Origin: Avoscillospira sp945864925
GTDB lineage: Bacteria > Bacillota > Clostridia > Oscillospirales > Oscillospiraceae
NCBI GenBank assembly: GCA_945830595.1
Contig: CALZZH010000031.1
Location: forward strand, 1-17,226
Length of the DNA: 17,226 nt
Direction: 5' to 3'
Under the pieces are notes generated by a model. It was not told the DNA's origin, did not search any database, and saw nothing but the letters and a program-made list of their open reading frames with translations. Positions 1-6,351 of the stretch are shown piece after piece. A program made the translations under genes and the position numbers. Numbering within the stretch: position 1 is the stretch's first letter; each line of letters begins with the position of its first letter.

Positions 1-66
1 CTCCCCTTACGCAGGGGAGCCTTGGGCGCTCCCGCGCCAGTGTATCACATCGTCAAATCCCAATTT
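1..66. repeat. Left copy of a 66-bp inverted repeat (partial element)
   Basis: The first 66 bases are the reverse complement of 13285-13351. I find a single one-base indel (GATTTGACG against GATTATGACG). The segment contains an eight-base-pair hairpin, GCTCCCCT paired with AGGGGAGC. In the right copy the element continues for another 100 bases with more hairpins, so this copy probably extends beyond the left edge of the window. It lies just downstream of the stop codon of the minus-strand lipoprotein gene, so its hairpin could also help end that transcript. There is no clear T-run to call it a terminator. Confidence 0.85.
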
Positions 67-78
67 GTGCTTCGAATC

Positions 79-1284
79 TCAGTACTCGGTCAGCAAAATG
101 GAGCCGTCATAACCGCTGATCGTGATGGTAAACCGCCAGGGCTGCCGGTTGGCGTCCACATAGGAGATGCCGTAGCTGGGCAGGTCGCCGTAGAACGTCA
201 GGTCCACCACCAAAGCCCAGGCCGGGGTCAGGGAGTCCTGCGTGTAGAGCGGGGTGACGGAGAATTCCATATTGCCGGCATCGTCCACGCTCTCCAGGAA
301 CAGGGACGAGATCTGGAAGTCCGTCACGGTACTGTCGGCCACGAACAGGACGGTGGAGACCGGCTCTCCGGTGCTGAGGTCGATCCAGTCATAATCGCCG
401 TTCCACTCGCCATCGGCCCACATGGCACGCACCTGTGGACCGTCAACGGTCACAGTCGGATACGTCACCGCAAAGGGCGTCAGGGCGATGGCCTGAACCT
501 GTTCCATCCAGCTGTCCTCGATGGTAAAAAATTGGTCATAGTCTATGTCCAGCTGGTCGGAGACGGCCGGATCCATGACGCCGGTTGTGTTGTGGAAAAA
601 GGCCACATCCATCCCGTCCCCGGCGGATTCGTCTGTAAAGTAGAAGTCCTCGCAGATCAGCTCCAGACCGTCCTTGGAGAGGACATAGGCCGAGAGAATG
701 GAATTGAAAGCGCTGGCAGAGCCGGAGCAGAAGAACCGGCCGCGGCCCAGATAGCGGCATGGATGCCGGCAGTAACCCTCCAGCATCAGGACAGGCTCGC
801 CCTGGTTCCCGGTATAGACGGCATAGAGCGTATCGTCTTCCAGGCTGCCCAGCACCAGCTCCGGGACACCGTCGCCGGTCAGGTCCTCCACGGCGTAGCC
901 CACGCCGGTGCCGCCGTAGCAGGCCTCCAGCAGACCCATCTCGCCGTCCCTGGCCTCGATGTCGCCGCCGCTGGAGAGCACCTCCACGCTGCGGTCGAGA
1001 ATCGCTTCATAGGCGGCCAGGAGCGATTCGTTCTGCGCCTGCTTCTCCGCTTCTTCGTCTTTATTCTTTTCGGCCTTCTCGATCTTGACCGAGCTGCCCT
1101 TTTCGGTCTCCGGTTTCTGCTCCGGTTCCGCGTCCACCGGGGCCTGTGCCGTCTGCGTTGTTTCTCCCGCCGCCGGCTTGCTGGTCAGATCACGGATGCG
1201 GGGCCCTTCCTCCTTTGCGCCGCAGGCGGAGAGGACCAAAAGAGCCGCTGCCAGAAGCGCCAGCGCTGCATGCTTCCATTTCAT
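79..1284 (-). CDS. Secreted lipoprotein with an FG-GAP/VCBS-like motif
   Basis: The 401-residue product starts with a lipoprotein signal peptide: KWKH, a hydrophobic stretch, then the lipobox LSAC with Cys21 as the lipidated residue. It should therefore be anchored on the outer face of the membrane. Residues 22-90 are a low-complexity, charged linker rich in E, K, P and Q. Residues 130-145 read AVEDLTGDGVPELVLG, the calcium-loop style DxxGDGxPEL motif of FG-GAP/VCBS-like repeats found in many Firmicutes lipoproteins. The C-terminal 130 residues look beta-rich and I do not recognise a named domain. The start is supported by GAGGTGAT just upstream of the ATG. The residues after the lipobox (CGAKEEGPRIRD) resemble those of the lipoproteins at 7294 and 13595. 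Enzymatic function unknown; the lipoprotein call is firm. Confidence 0.88.
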   Translation of the reverse strand: MKWKHAALALLAAALLVLSACGAKEEGPRIRDLTSKPAAGETTQTAQAPVDAEPEQKPETEKGSSVKIEKAEKNKDEEAEKQAQNESLLAAYEAILDRSVEVLSSGGDIEARDGEMGLLEACYGGTGVGYAVEDLTGDGVPELVLGSLEDDTLYAVYTGNQGEPVLMLEGYCRHPCRYLGRGRFFCSGSASAFNSILSAYVLSKDGLELICEDFYFTDESAGDGMDVAFFHNTTGVMDPAVSDQLDIDYDQFFTIEDSWMEQVQAIALTPFAVTYPTVTVDGPQVRAMWADGEWNGDYDWIDLSTGEPVSTVLFVADSTVTDFQISSLFLESVDDAGNMEFSVTPLYTQDSLTPAWALVVDLTFYGDLPSYGISYVDANRQPWRFTITISGYDGSILLTEY

Positions 1285-1325
1285 GGGATCACCTCTGATA
1301 TAAGATCGTATTTAAGATTGAAAAA

Positions 1326-1353
1326 ATCATATCACAAATTATTCTGTCTGCAA
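1326..1353 (-). promoter_or_regulatory. Candidate sigma-A promoter of the minus-strand lipoprotein gene
   Basis: Read on the minus strand there is TTGCAG, a 16-base spacer, then TATGAT. The -10 matches the consensus at five of six positions and the -35 at the important TTG. It sits about 40 bases upstream of the lipoprotein ATG. Its -35 end touches the palindrome at 1353-1370. Confidence 0.5.
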
Positions 1354-1370
1354 TTACCCAAATGGGTAAT
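1353..1370. promoter_or_regulatory. Operator-like perfect palindrome ATTACCCA-AA-TGGGTAAT
   Basis: Two perfect 8-base arms are separated by AA in the AT-rich divergent region between the lipoprotein gene (minus) and the receiver-like gene (plus). The site directly adjoins the -35 box of the minus-strand promoter, a common position for a repressor or activator. It resembles the NarL-family TACCC/GGGTA heptamer pair, but the spacing is two bases too short for the 7-2-7 arrangement. It is followed by T's (1374-1381), so a weak terminator role cannot be excluded. Regulator unknown. Confidence 0.4.
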
Positions 1371-1446
1371 GTGCTTTTTTTTGAAAATTCTAAAATGATA
1401 AGTGAAATGGTACAGCCGTGCCTGTATATGAAAGAGAGGTGAGCAA

Positions 1447-1830
1447 ATGCGGCGGGTCGTGATTGATATGCAAAATTACCTGTTTGCCGACGCCATCGCT
1501 TCCGCGCTGAAAAACGCGGATTCCGATTTTGACGTCTGCAGGTCGGAAAAGCCGGAAAACACGGCGGATCTGTGCCAGCTTTCCGTGCCGTATGCACTTC
1601 TGATGGAAGTCACCGGCCATTCGCCGTGGCGGCTGGAGGAACGGATGAAGATCCGCAATGAGGTGAAACGGCAGACACCTCAGTGCAAGATCGTTTTGAT
1701 TGTGGACGAAAACGCGGAGAAGCCTCTGGCCCGTAGGGTCCTGCAGGCCAAAAAGGACGGTCTGATCGACAACTTCATCTTCGGCTCCATCTCCGCCGAA
1801 TACCTGACGGCGGTAGTAGATACTCTGTAA
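1447..1830 (+). CDS. Stand-alone degenerate response-regulator receiver-like protein
   Basis: This small protein of 127 residues has the length and layout of a lone CheY-like receiver domain: a first beta strand (RRVVIDMQN), a central ALLMEVTG strand, a KIVLIVDE strand, and a C-terminal segment with KK followed by NFIFGSISAEYLTAVV. It has no DNA-binding domain. The usual phospho-acceptor aspartate after the third strand appears to be glutamate (Glu54 in LLMEVTG). The conserved Thr/Ser position carries Asp87, and Lys102/103 may be the conserved lysine. It may therefore act without phosphorylation. The start has AGAGAGGTGA upstream. The next gene begins 40 bases downstream, so the two are probably co-transcribed. 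The receiver assignment rests on pattern and length only. Confidence 0.6.
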   Translation: MRRVVIDMQNYLFADAIASALKNADSDFDVCRSEKPENTADLCQLSVPYALLMEVTGHSPWRLEERMKIRNEVKRQTPQCKIVLIVDENAEKPLARRVLQAKKDGLIDNFIFGSISAEYLTAVVDTL

Positions 1831-1870
1831 CGACGGAACGGTAACCCTGGAAACGGAAAGGAGAAAAACA

Positions 1871-3106
1871 ATGAAAAAACTGCTCAGTGTGCTTCTCTGC
1901 CTGGCTCTGCTCTGCAGCCTGGTGAGCGTCACGGCCTTGGCCGCCTTTGTCCCGGAAGAGCCTGGCCCCAACGATCCCCCCAACGACTGGTTTGAGAACA
2001 TCGTGACCCCCGCGGACAAGAGCATCACCCTGACGATCCCCATCGTCAAGATTGTCCGCCAGGAAGGCACCATCGCCCCAGGCCGGCAGGTGTTCACCTT
2101 CGCGCCCACGGATTTCCAGTATGATGAAACCTACGGCCCGGAGAACAACGACCAGGTCCAGTACACCGTCAGCGGCGGCACCATCGTCACCAACGGCCCC
2201 GGCGAGTACTACGGCACCCTGACCATCAAGGTCAAGGATGAGGAGGAATTCGCCAAGCTGGACGACGGCTTCCGCGTGGTGGAGGTCAACGACCGTGCCA
2301 TCGGCTGGAGCTATGACACCTCCGTCTATGGCATCGAGCCTTATATTGACCAGTGGAACGGAGCGCACACCTTTACCTGGGATGATACGCTGGTGGCCCA
2401 CAATGAAGCCGGCAACGGGCTGGTGTTCGTCAACACCTACACGGCCTATGAGACGCCCAGGCTCAACAAAACGGATCATTTCGCTTTTATGGAGGGCTAT
2501 CCCGGCGGCGTGTTCGGAGCGGACCGCAACATGACCCGTGCGGAGGTTGCCGCCATGTTCTCCCGGCTCATGGTCGAGCAGATGGAGGTAGGCAAGAGCT
2601 ACCCCAATTCCTACAGCGACGTGCCCGCATCCGCCTGGTACGCCAATGCCATCGGCTATCTGGAGCAATACCACGTCATGGGCGGCTATCCCGACGGCAC
2701 CTTCCGGCCCAACGCCCCCATCACCCGGGCGGAGTTCGCCGCCGTGGCCTGCCGGTTTGAAAAGCTGACCGCCGGCACCGCCAGCTTTACCGACGTGCCC
2801 GATACCCACTGGGCCGCCCAGTACATCAACTTTGCCGCCACCCGGGGCTGGGTCACCGGCTACCCCGACGGCACCTTCCGGCTCGGGAAGAACATCACCC
2901 GCGCTGAGGTTGTGACCATCACCGACCGCCTGCTGGAGCGCAGCGCCGACCGGGATTATGTGACCGCCCACTACGACGAGCTGCCCCGGACCTTCACGGA
3001 CATCGACGAGAGCTACTGGGCCTACTGGAACATCATGGAGGCCGCCAACGGCCACGACTATTCCAAAACCGGCTCCGGTGAGAGATGGACCCGGGTCTAT
3101 GAATAA
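1871..3106 (+). CDS. S-layer homology (SLH) protein with pilin-isopeptide-like domain
   Basis: This 411-residue exported protein has a signal peptide (residues 1 to about 24, cleavage near TALA-AF). Residues about 50-192 look like a Spy0128/FctA-type pilin isopeptide-linkage domain: a first strand with Lys60 (PIVKIV), a FTF strand, a GEYYGTLTIKV strand, and a closing VFVNTY strand with Asn188, the classic Lys/Asn pair. Three SLH repeats follow, at about 203-245, 250-300 and 307-360. Each carries the GYPxGxF and TRAE motifs, and a degenerate fourth (FTDIDESYWAY) lies near residue 375. SLH repeats normally bind pyruvylated secondary cell-wall polymer, so the protein should sit on the cell wall. 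The start is preceded by GAAAGGAG. The protein ends soon after the last repeat and carries no sortase motif. Confidence 0.9.
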   Translation: MKKLLSVLLCLALLCSLVSVTALAAFVPEEPGPNDPPNDWFENIVTPADKSITLTIPIVKIVRQEGTIAPGRQVFTFAPTDFQYDETYGPENNDQVQYTVSGGTIVTNGPGEYYGTLTIKVKDEEEFAKLDDGFRVVEVNDRAIGWSYDTSVYGIEPYIDQWNGAHTFTWDDTLVAHNEAGNGLVFVNTYTAYETPRLNKTDHFAFMEGYPGGVFGADRNMTRAEVAAMFSRLMVEQMEVGKSYPNSYSDVPASAWYANAIGYLEQYHVMGGYPDGTFRPNAPITRAEFAAVACRFEKLTAGTASFTDVPDTHWAAQYINFAATRGWVTGYPDGTFRLGKNITRAEVVTITDRLLERSADRDYVTAHYDELPRTFTDIDESYWAYWNIMEAANGHDYSKTGSGERWTRVYE

Positions 3107-3116
3107 ATTCCGATTT

Positions 3117-3313
3117 TGATGATCGGCATCGATCAGCAACGGCATTGTAGGGCACGACCACTGGGCGTGCCGCTTGCAGGCAGCTGCATTCCTGCACCAA
3201 CTGCCAAACGGCGCGCCGGGTCGTCGCGCCCTACAGGCTTCTGCTGTTTCACAGCAATGACAGTGCAGGATGGGCCTGGTCATAAAAACCGGCATGCTTA
3301 CAGCCGATCATCA
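3117..3313. repeat. Intergenic segment bounded by an 11-bp inverted repeat
   Basis: TGATGATCGGC at 3117-3127 is matched by its exact reverse complement GCCGATCATCA at 3303-3313. These arms enclose most of the 243-base gap between the SLH gene and the SPFH gene, including the GTAGGGC element at 3148-3234. A similar imperfect pair (TTATGATTATCGG at 5964-5976 and CCGATCGTCATAA at 6315-6327) encloses the repeat region upstream of the DUF4428 gene, so the two gaps appear related. A remnant GCAATGACAGTGC lies at 3254-3266. I see no gene here. Confidence 0.55.
3148..3234. repeat. Small palindromic intergenic element, GTAGGGC family
   Basis: The ends GTAGGGCACGAC (3148-3159) and GTCGCGCCCTAC (3223-3234) are inverted repeats with one mismatch. 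The internal TGCAGGCA is shared with the elements at 5736-5844 and 5863-5939. No coding potential. It is a non-autonomous, REP/MITE-like element by appearance. Confidence 0.65.
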
Positions 3314-3349
3314 TGAAACAATTTGTTTGCGCTGAAAGGAGAAACACAC

Positions 3350-4777
3350 ATGGGACTGATTAAAGCTGCATTGGGCGCCGCGGGCGGCGTCATGGCCGAC
3401 CAGTGGAAGGAGTATTTCTACTGTGAAGCGATTCCTGCCAATATTCTTGCCGTAAAGGGCCAGAAGCGGGCCGGCGCCCGCTCCAGCAACACCAGAGGAA
3501 GCGACAACATCATCACCAACGGCTCCATCATCGCCGTGGCCGACGGCCAGTGCATGCTGATCGTGGAGCAGGGCAAGGTCGTGGACGTCTGCGCCGAGCC
3601 GGGCGAGTATACCTATGATATGTCCACGGAGCCGTCCATCTTCGCCGGCGGCCTCAATAAGGAGAACATCATGAGCGTGCTGTCCACCGTGGGCAAGCGA
3701 TTCACCTTCGGCGGCGAGGCCCCCAAGGACCAGCGGGTCTACTACTTCAATACCAAGGAGCTGACCGGCAACAAGTACGGCACCCCTTCCCCGGTGCCCT
3801 TCCGGGTGGTGGATCAGCGGGCCGGCATCGACATCGACATCGCCATCCGCTGCTTCGGCGAGTATTCCTACCGGGTGACCAACCCCCTGCTGTTCTACAC
3901 CAACGTCTGCGGCAACGTGGAGGCGGCCTATGACCGCAGCCAGCTGGACGGCCAGCTGAAAACCGAGCTGCTGACGGCTCTGCAGCCCGCCTTTGCCAGA
4001 ATCTCCGACATGGGCATCCGCTATTCCGCCCTGCCCGGCCACACCCAGGAGCTGTCCGAGGCTCTCAACGATGTGCTGTCCGCCAAGTGGCGGGATCTGC
4101 GCGGCCTGGAGATCGTGTCCCTGGGCGTGTCCTCGGTGAAGGCCAGCGAGGAAGACGAGCAGATGATTAAGGAGATGCAGCGCAACGCCGCGTTTATGGA
4201 TCCGACCCGGGCCGCCGCCCACCTGGTGGGCGCCCAGGCATCCGCCATGCAGTCCGCCGCCTCCAACCAGGGTGCCGGCGCTGCCATGGCCTTCATGGGC
4301 ATGAACATGGCGGGCCAGATGGGCGGCATGAACGCCCAGAACCTGTATCAGATGGGCCAGCAGCAGCCCCAGGCGCAGCCCGCCCCGGCTCCCGCCGCCC
4401 CTGCCGCCAACAGCTGGACGTGTCCTGCCTGCGGCGCCACGGCCACGGGAAAATTCTGCCCGGAGTGCGGCGCGAAAAAGCCCGAGCCCAAGCCCGTGGA
4501 CGGCTGGACCTGCCCCGGCTGCGGCGCCACGGCCACCGGCAAATTCTGCCCCGAGTGCGGCACCAAGAAGCCGGAGCCCAAGCCCGACGGCTGGACCTGC
4601 CCCACCTGCGGCGCGGTGAACAAGGGCAAGTTCTGCCCCGAATGCGGCACCAAGAAGCCCGCCGGGATCCCGCAGTACAAGTGCGACAAGTGCGGCTGGG
4701 AGCCTGCCGATCCCACCAAGCCGCCGAAATTCTGCCCCGAGTGCGGCGATCCCTTCGACGACGGAGACATCAAGTGA
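3350..4777 (+). CDS. YdjI-like SPFH protein with four C-terminal zinc ribbons
   Basis: I take the ATG at 3350, with AAAGGAG ten bases upstream, rather than an ATG 27 bases earlier; this gives 475 residues. The first 300 residues match the bacterial SPFH group often annotated as 'virion core protein' and include B. subtilis YdjI: DQWKEYFYCEAIP, then the GEYTYD loop, QRVYYFNTKEL, and the band-7 core ending EIVSLGVSSVKASEEDEQMIKEMQ. A Met/Ala/Gln/Pro-rich linker (300-354) leads to four CxxC pairs, at Cys358/361/370/373, 388/391/400/403, 417/420/429/432 and 445/448/462/465. YdjI usually has one or two such ribbons. SPFH proteins oligomerise at membranes, and YdjI links PspA to the membrane through YdjG and YdjH, homologues of which lie downstream. 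The stop overlaps the next start. Confidence 0.9.
   Translation: MGLIKAALGAAGGVMADQWKEYFYCEAIPANILAVKGQKRAGARSSNTRGSDNIITNGSIIAVADGQCMLIVEQGKVVDVCAEPGEYTYDMSTEPSIFAGGLNKENIMSVLSTVGKRFTFGGEAPKDQRVYYFNTKELTGNKYGTPSPVPFRVVDQRAGIDIDIAIRCFGEYSYRVTNPLLFYTNVCGNVEAAYDRSQLDGQLKTELLTALQPAFARISDMGIRYSALPGHTQELSEALNDVLSAKWRDLRGLEIVSLGVSSVKASEEDEQMIKEMQRNAAFMDPTRAAAHLVGAQASAMQSAASNQGAGAAMAFMGMNMAGQMGGMNAQNLYQMGQQQPQAQPAPAPAAPAANSWTCPACGATATGKFCPECGAKKPEPKPVDGWTCPGCGATATGKFCPECGTKKPEPKPDGWTCPTCGAVNKGKFCPECGTKKPAGIPQYKCDKCGWEPADPTKPPKFCPECGDPFDDGDIK
4412..4654 (+). repeat. In-frame tandem repeat encoding zinc ribbons (about 90 bp unit)
   Basis: Three tandem units encode SWTCPxCGATATGKFCPECG-type ribbons joined by a KKPEPKP linker. 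The period is 90 then 87 bases, judged from the tryptophan codons at residues 356, 386 and 415 of the SPFH protein. The first two units are nearly identical in DNA, which suggests recent duplication. The third is diverged (VNKGKF), and a fourth, unrelated ribbon follows. Confidence 0.8.
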
Positions 4778-5703
4778 AAAAGGCGCTGATCGTCATTTTC
4801 ATCGTGATTCTGGCCCTGGCCGTTCTGACCGTGGCCGGTCTGCTGGTGCAGCAGCACTTTGCCGGCCGGACCACGGACGGTCCCGTCATGGAAGACCCGG
4901 CGGCGCCCATGCTGGAGCTGCTGAGTGCCCGGTGGACGTCGGAGGACGGCCTGTGGGAGGCGCAGATCGAGGGCTATACGCTGGAACTTCGCCATCAGCA
5001 GGACCTGGTGTACAGCGGCAGCTTCACCTTCGACTTCCACGGAGACGATATAAACGCCAGAACCGAGCTGGTATGCGAGGACGGGCGCGCTTCCGGTACC
5101 CCGGAGAGCCTCTGGGTGGAAAACGGCAGGCTGTATCTGGACATCACCGAGACAAACGGGGGAGAAGACAGCGTGCGGCAGCAGATTGTCCTGAAACGTG
5201 CACAGTCCGATGAACTGGAACCGGAGGAAATACGGGAGGTTTCCGAAATGGCAGAATTGGTGGAGTTCTCATGGGATCAGAACGCCATGAGCTATGATGC
5301 GTGTTTTCAGTTCTGGATCAAAACCACGCAGCAGGATCTCTCCAATCCCCGCCTGTACTGCCGGTATACGAACCCGGAGACCTATGAAAGGGTCGAGATC
5401 GGGGATGACGATCCCGTCGGGTTTCAGGGATTCGGGCTGGGAGGAACGCGGCTCGCGGAGAACGAGACATGGCTGCCGGTCCCCCCGGAGCGCTGGGCGG
5501 AGCTGGCCGATTTCCTGCGCAAGGCCGAACTGCCTGCCTACAGCGCCCCGCCCCCGGGCCTTTTGGACGCCACCAGCAGCATCATCACGGTCACTTGGCG
5601 GGAGAACGGAGAGGAATTCACCAACCGGTACGGTGGGGGTACATCCGCCCGCGATCTGCTGGAACTGCTTCAGGACATCGCAGGAGAAGCAGCCGGCGGC
5701 TGA
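4774..5703 (+). CDS. Membrane-anchored protein with beta-rich ectodomain
   Basis: The gene starts at GTG 4774, overlapping the SPFH stop codon by four bases (GTGA), with GGAG at 4763-4766. It encodes 309 residues. Residues 4-26 form one transmembrane helix (uncleaved anchor) preceded by KK, so the rest should face outside. Residues 45-150 are beta-rich (ARWTSEDGLWEAQIEGYTLEL, then LWVENGRLYLDITETNG) and resemble the lipocalin-like repeats in the protein at 10776. The last 150 residues (SYDACFQFWIKTT, then PVPPERWAELADFLRKAELP and ITVTWRENG) are a second domain that I do not recognise. The tight translational coupling says this is a partner of the SPFH protein. A longer reading frame running upstream through the SPFH zinc ribbons exists but is a shadow. 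Confidence 0.82.
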   Translation: MKKALIVIFIVILALAVLTVAGLLVQQHFAGRTTDGPVMEDPAAPMLELLSARWTSEDGLWEAQIEGYTLELRHQQDLVYSGSFTFDFHGDDINARTELVCEDGRASGTPESLWVENGRLYLDITETNGGEDSVRQQIVLKRAQSDELEPEEIREVSEMAELVEFSWDQNAMSYDACFQFWIKTTQQDLSNPRLYCRYTNPETYERVEIGDDDPVGFQGFGLGGTRLAENETWLPVPPERWAELADFLRKAELPAYSAPPPGLLDATSSIITVTWRENGEEFTNRYGGGTSARDLLELLQDIAGEAAGG

Positions 5704-5735
5704 ATGCAGAATTGAGGTGTCCGCTCTGCGGAAAG

Positions 5736-5844
5736 CCGTAGGGCGGCCAGACCCCTGGCCGCCGCGTGCAGGCAGTCCGATTTGCCGGAACCCCTCTTCC
5801 AAACCGCCTCTGCCCTCCGGCGGGGGCAAGCCCCCGCCCTACGG
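5736..5844. repeat. Small palindromic intergenic element, GTAGGGC family
   Basis: CCGTAGGGCGG (5736-5746) and CCGCCCTACGG (5834-5844) are perfect 11-base inverted ends. An internal TGCAGGCA at 5767-5774 is shared with the other two family members in this window. It lies 32 bases past the stop of the previous gene. Its hairpin-forming ends may affect the 3' end of that transcript. No gene inside. Confidence 0.7.
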
Positions 5845-5862
5845 TGTTCTTTGAAACTGCCC

Positions 5863-5939
5863 CGTAGGGGCGGCCCGATGTGGCCGCCCGTGTGCAGGCA
5901 CCTAAAATCCCTGGGCAGCCACGCCGGGCCGCCCCTACG
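5863..5939. repeat. Small palindromic intergenic element, GTAGGGGC family
   Basis: The ends CGTAGGGGCGGCCCG (5863-5877) and CGGGCCGCCCCTACG (5925-5939) are perfect 15-base inverted repeats enclosing 47 bases that include TGCAGGCA. The element sits next to the one at 5736-5844, so two copies stand in tandem. It could fold into a very stable hairpin. No gene inside. Confidence 0.75.
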
Positions 5940-5940
5940 A

Positions 5941-6335
5941 AAACCAATCGTCATAAACAGAAATTATGATTATCGGCATAAATAAGCAACTGTAATTTTT
6001 TGACAGTTTACAAAACAACGCTGTCATTGCGAGCCAGTCCGCAGACTGGCGCACCCCAGGGTGGCCTCTCTTGCCCCGCACCCAGCCCTCTTCCTTGCAT
6101 GTCATTGCGAACCAGTCCGCAGACTGGTGTGGCAATCCGTACCCCTACCTGCGGGGCAATTCACCTTCTGGCAATCCGCTCCCCTGCACAGACCGATTTT
6201 ACGGAAATACTCAGATACTTGCAGCGTTTGGGATGCGGATTGCTTCGTCGCTTCGCTCCTCGCAATGACAGTGCGGGGCGGAACCCTGTCATATAAATTC
6301 ACATGCTTACGAAACCGATCGTCATAACAGAAATT
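5941..6335. repeat. Repeat-filled gap bracketed by a 24-25-bp direct repeat
   Basis: The sequence AAACCAATCGTCATAAACAG plus GAAATT at 5941-5966 recurs as AAACCGATCGTCATAACAG plus AAATT at 6312-6335, with one substitution and a small indel. The downstream copy runs straight into the ribosome binding site of the DUF4428 gene. The enclosed DNA is non-coding, and the TGTCATTGCGA element fills most of it. The arrangement fits either an insertion that duplicated the leader of the downstream gene or recombination between repeats. Confidence 0.6.
6022..6270. repeat. Intergenic element with TGTCATTGCGA ends
   Basis: TGTCATTGCGA occurs directly at 6022-6032 and 6100-6110, and its reverse complement TCGCAATGACA is at 6260-6270. 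Each left copy is followed by the palindrome CCAGTCCGCAGACTGG (6034-6049 and 6112-6127). GGCAATCC/GGATTGC pieces lie at 6131, 6171 and 6237. The right end, GATTGCTTCGTCGCTTCGCTCCTCG, is split here only for description; it is the familiar end of a widespread bacterial intergenic repeat. Short open frames inside it are not credible genes. Confidence 0.7.
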
Positions 6336-6351
6336 TGGGAGGAGAGACATT

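Noticed and set aside
1353..1381. Rho-independent terminator from the palindrome and following T-run
   Set aside because: The stem is AT-rich and short, it lies between divergent genes rather than after one, and it adjoins a promoter. An operator is the better reading.
22..1398. A 458-codon open frame on the plus strand
   Set aside because: Antisense to the lipoprotein gene, which has a lipobox, promoter and ribosome binding site.
3116..3316. A 66-codon open frame after the SLH gene
   Set aside because: It translates an intergenic GTAGGGC element and has no ribosome binding site.
6000..6028. Promoter with perfect TTGACA at 6000-6005
   Set aside because: No -10 box lies at 16 to 18 bases; GTCATT is found there and belongs to a repeat element.
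6000..6327. Several short open frames in the gap before the DUF4428 gene
   Set aside because: They lie entirely inside palindromic repeat elements, lack ribosome binding sites and encode sequence typical of translated repeats.
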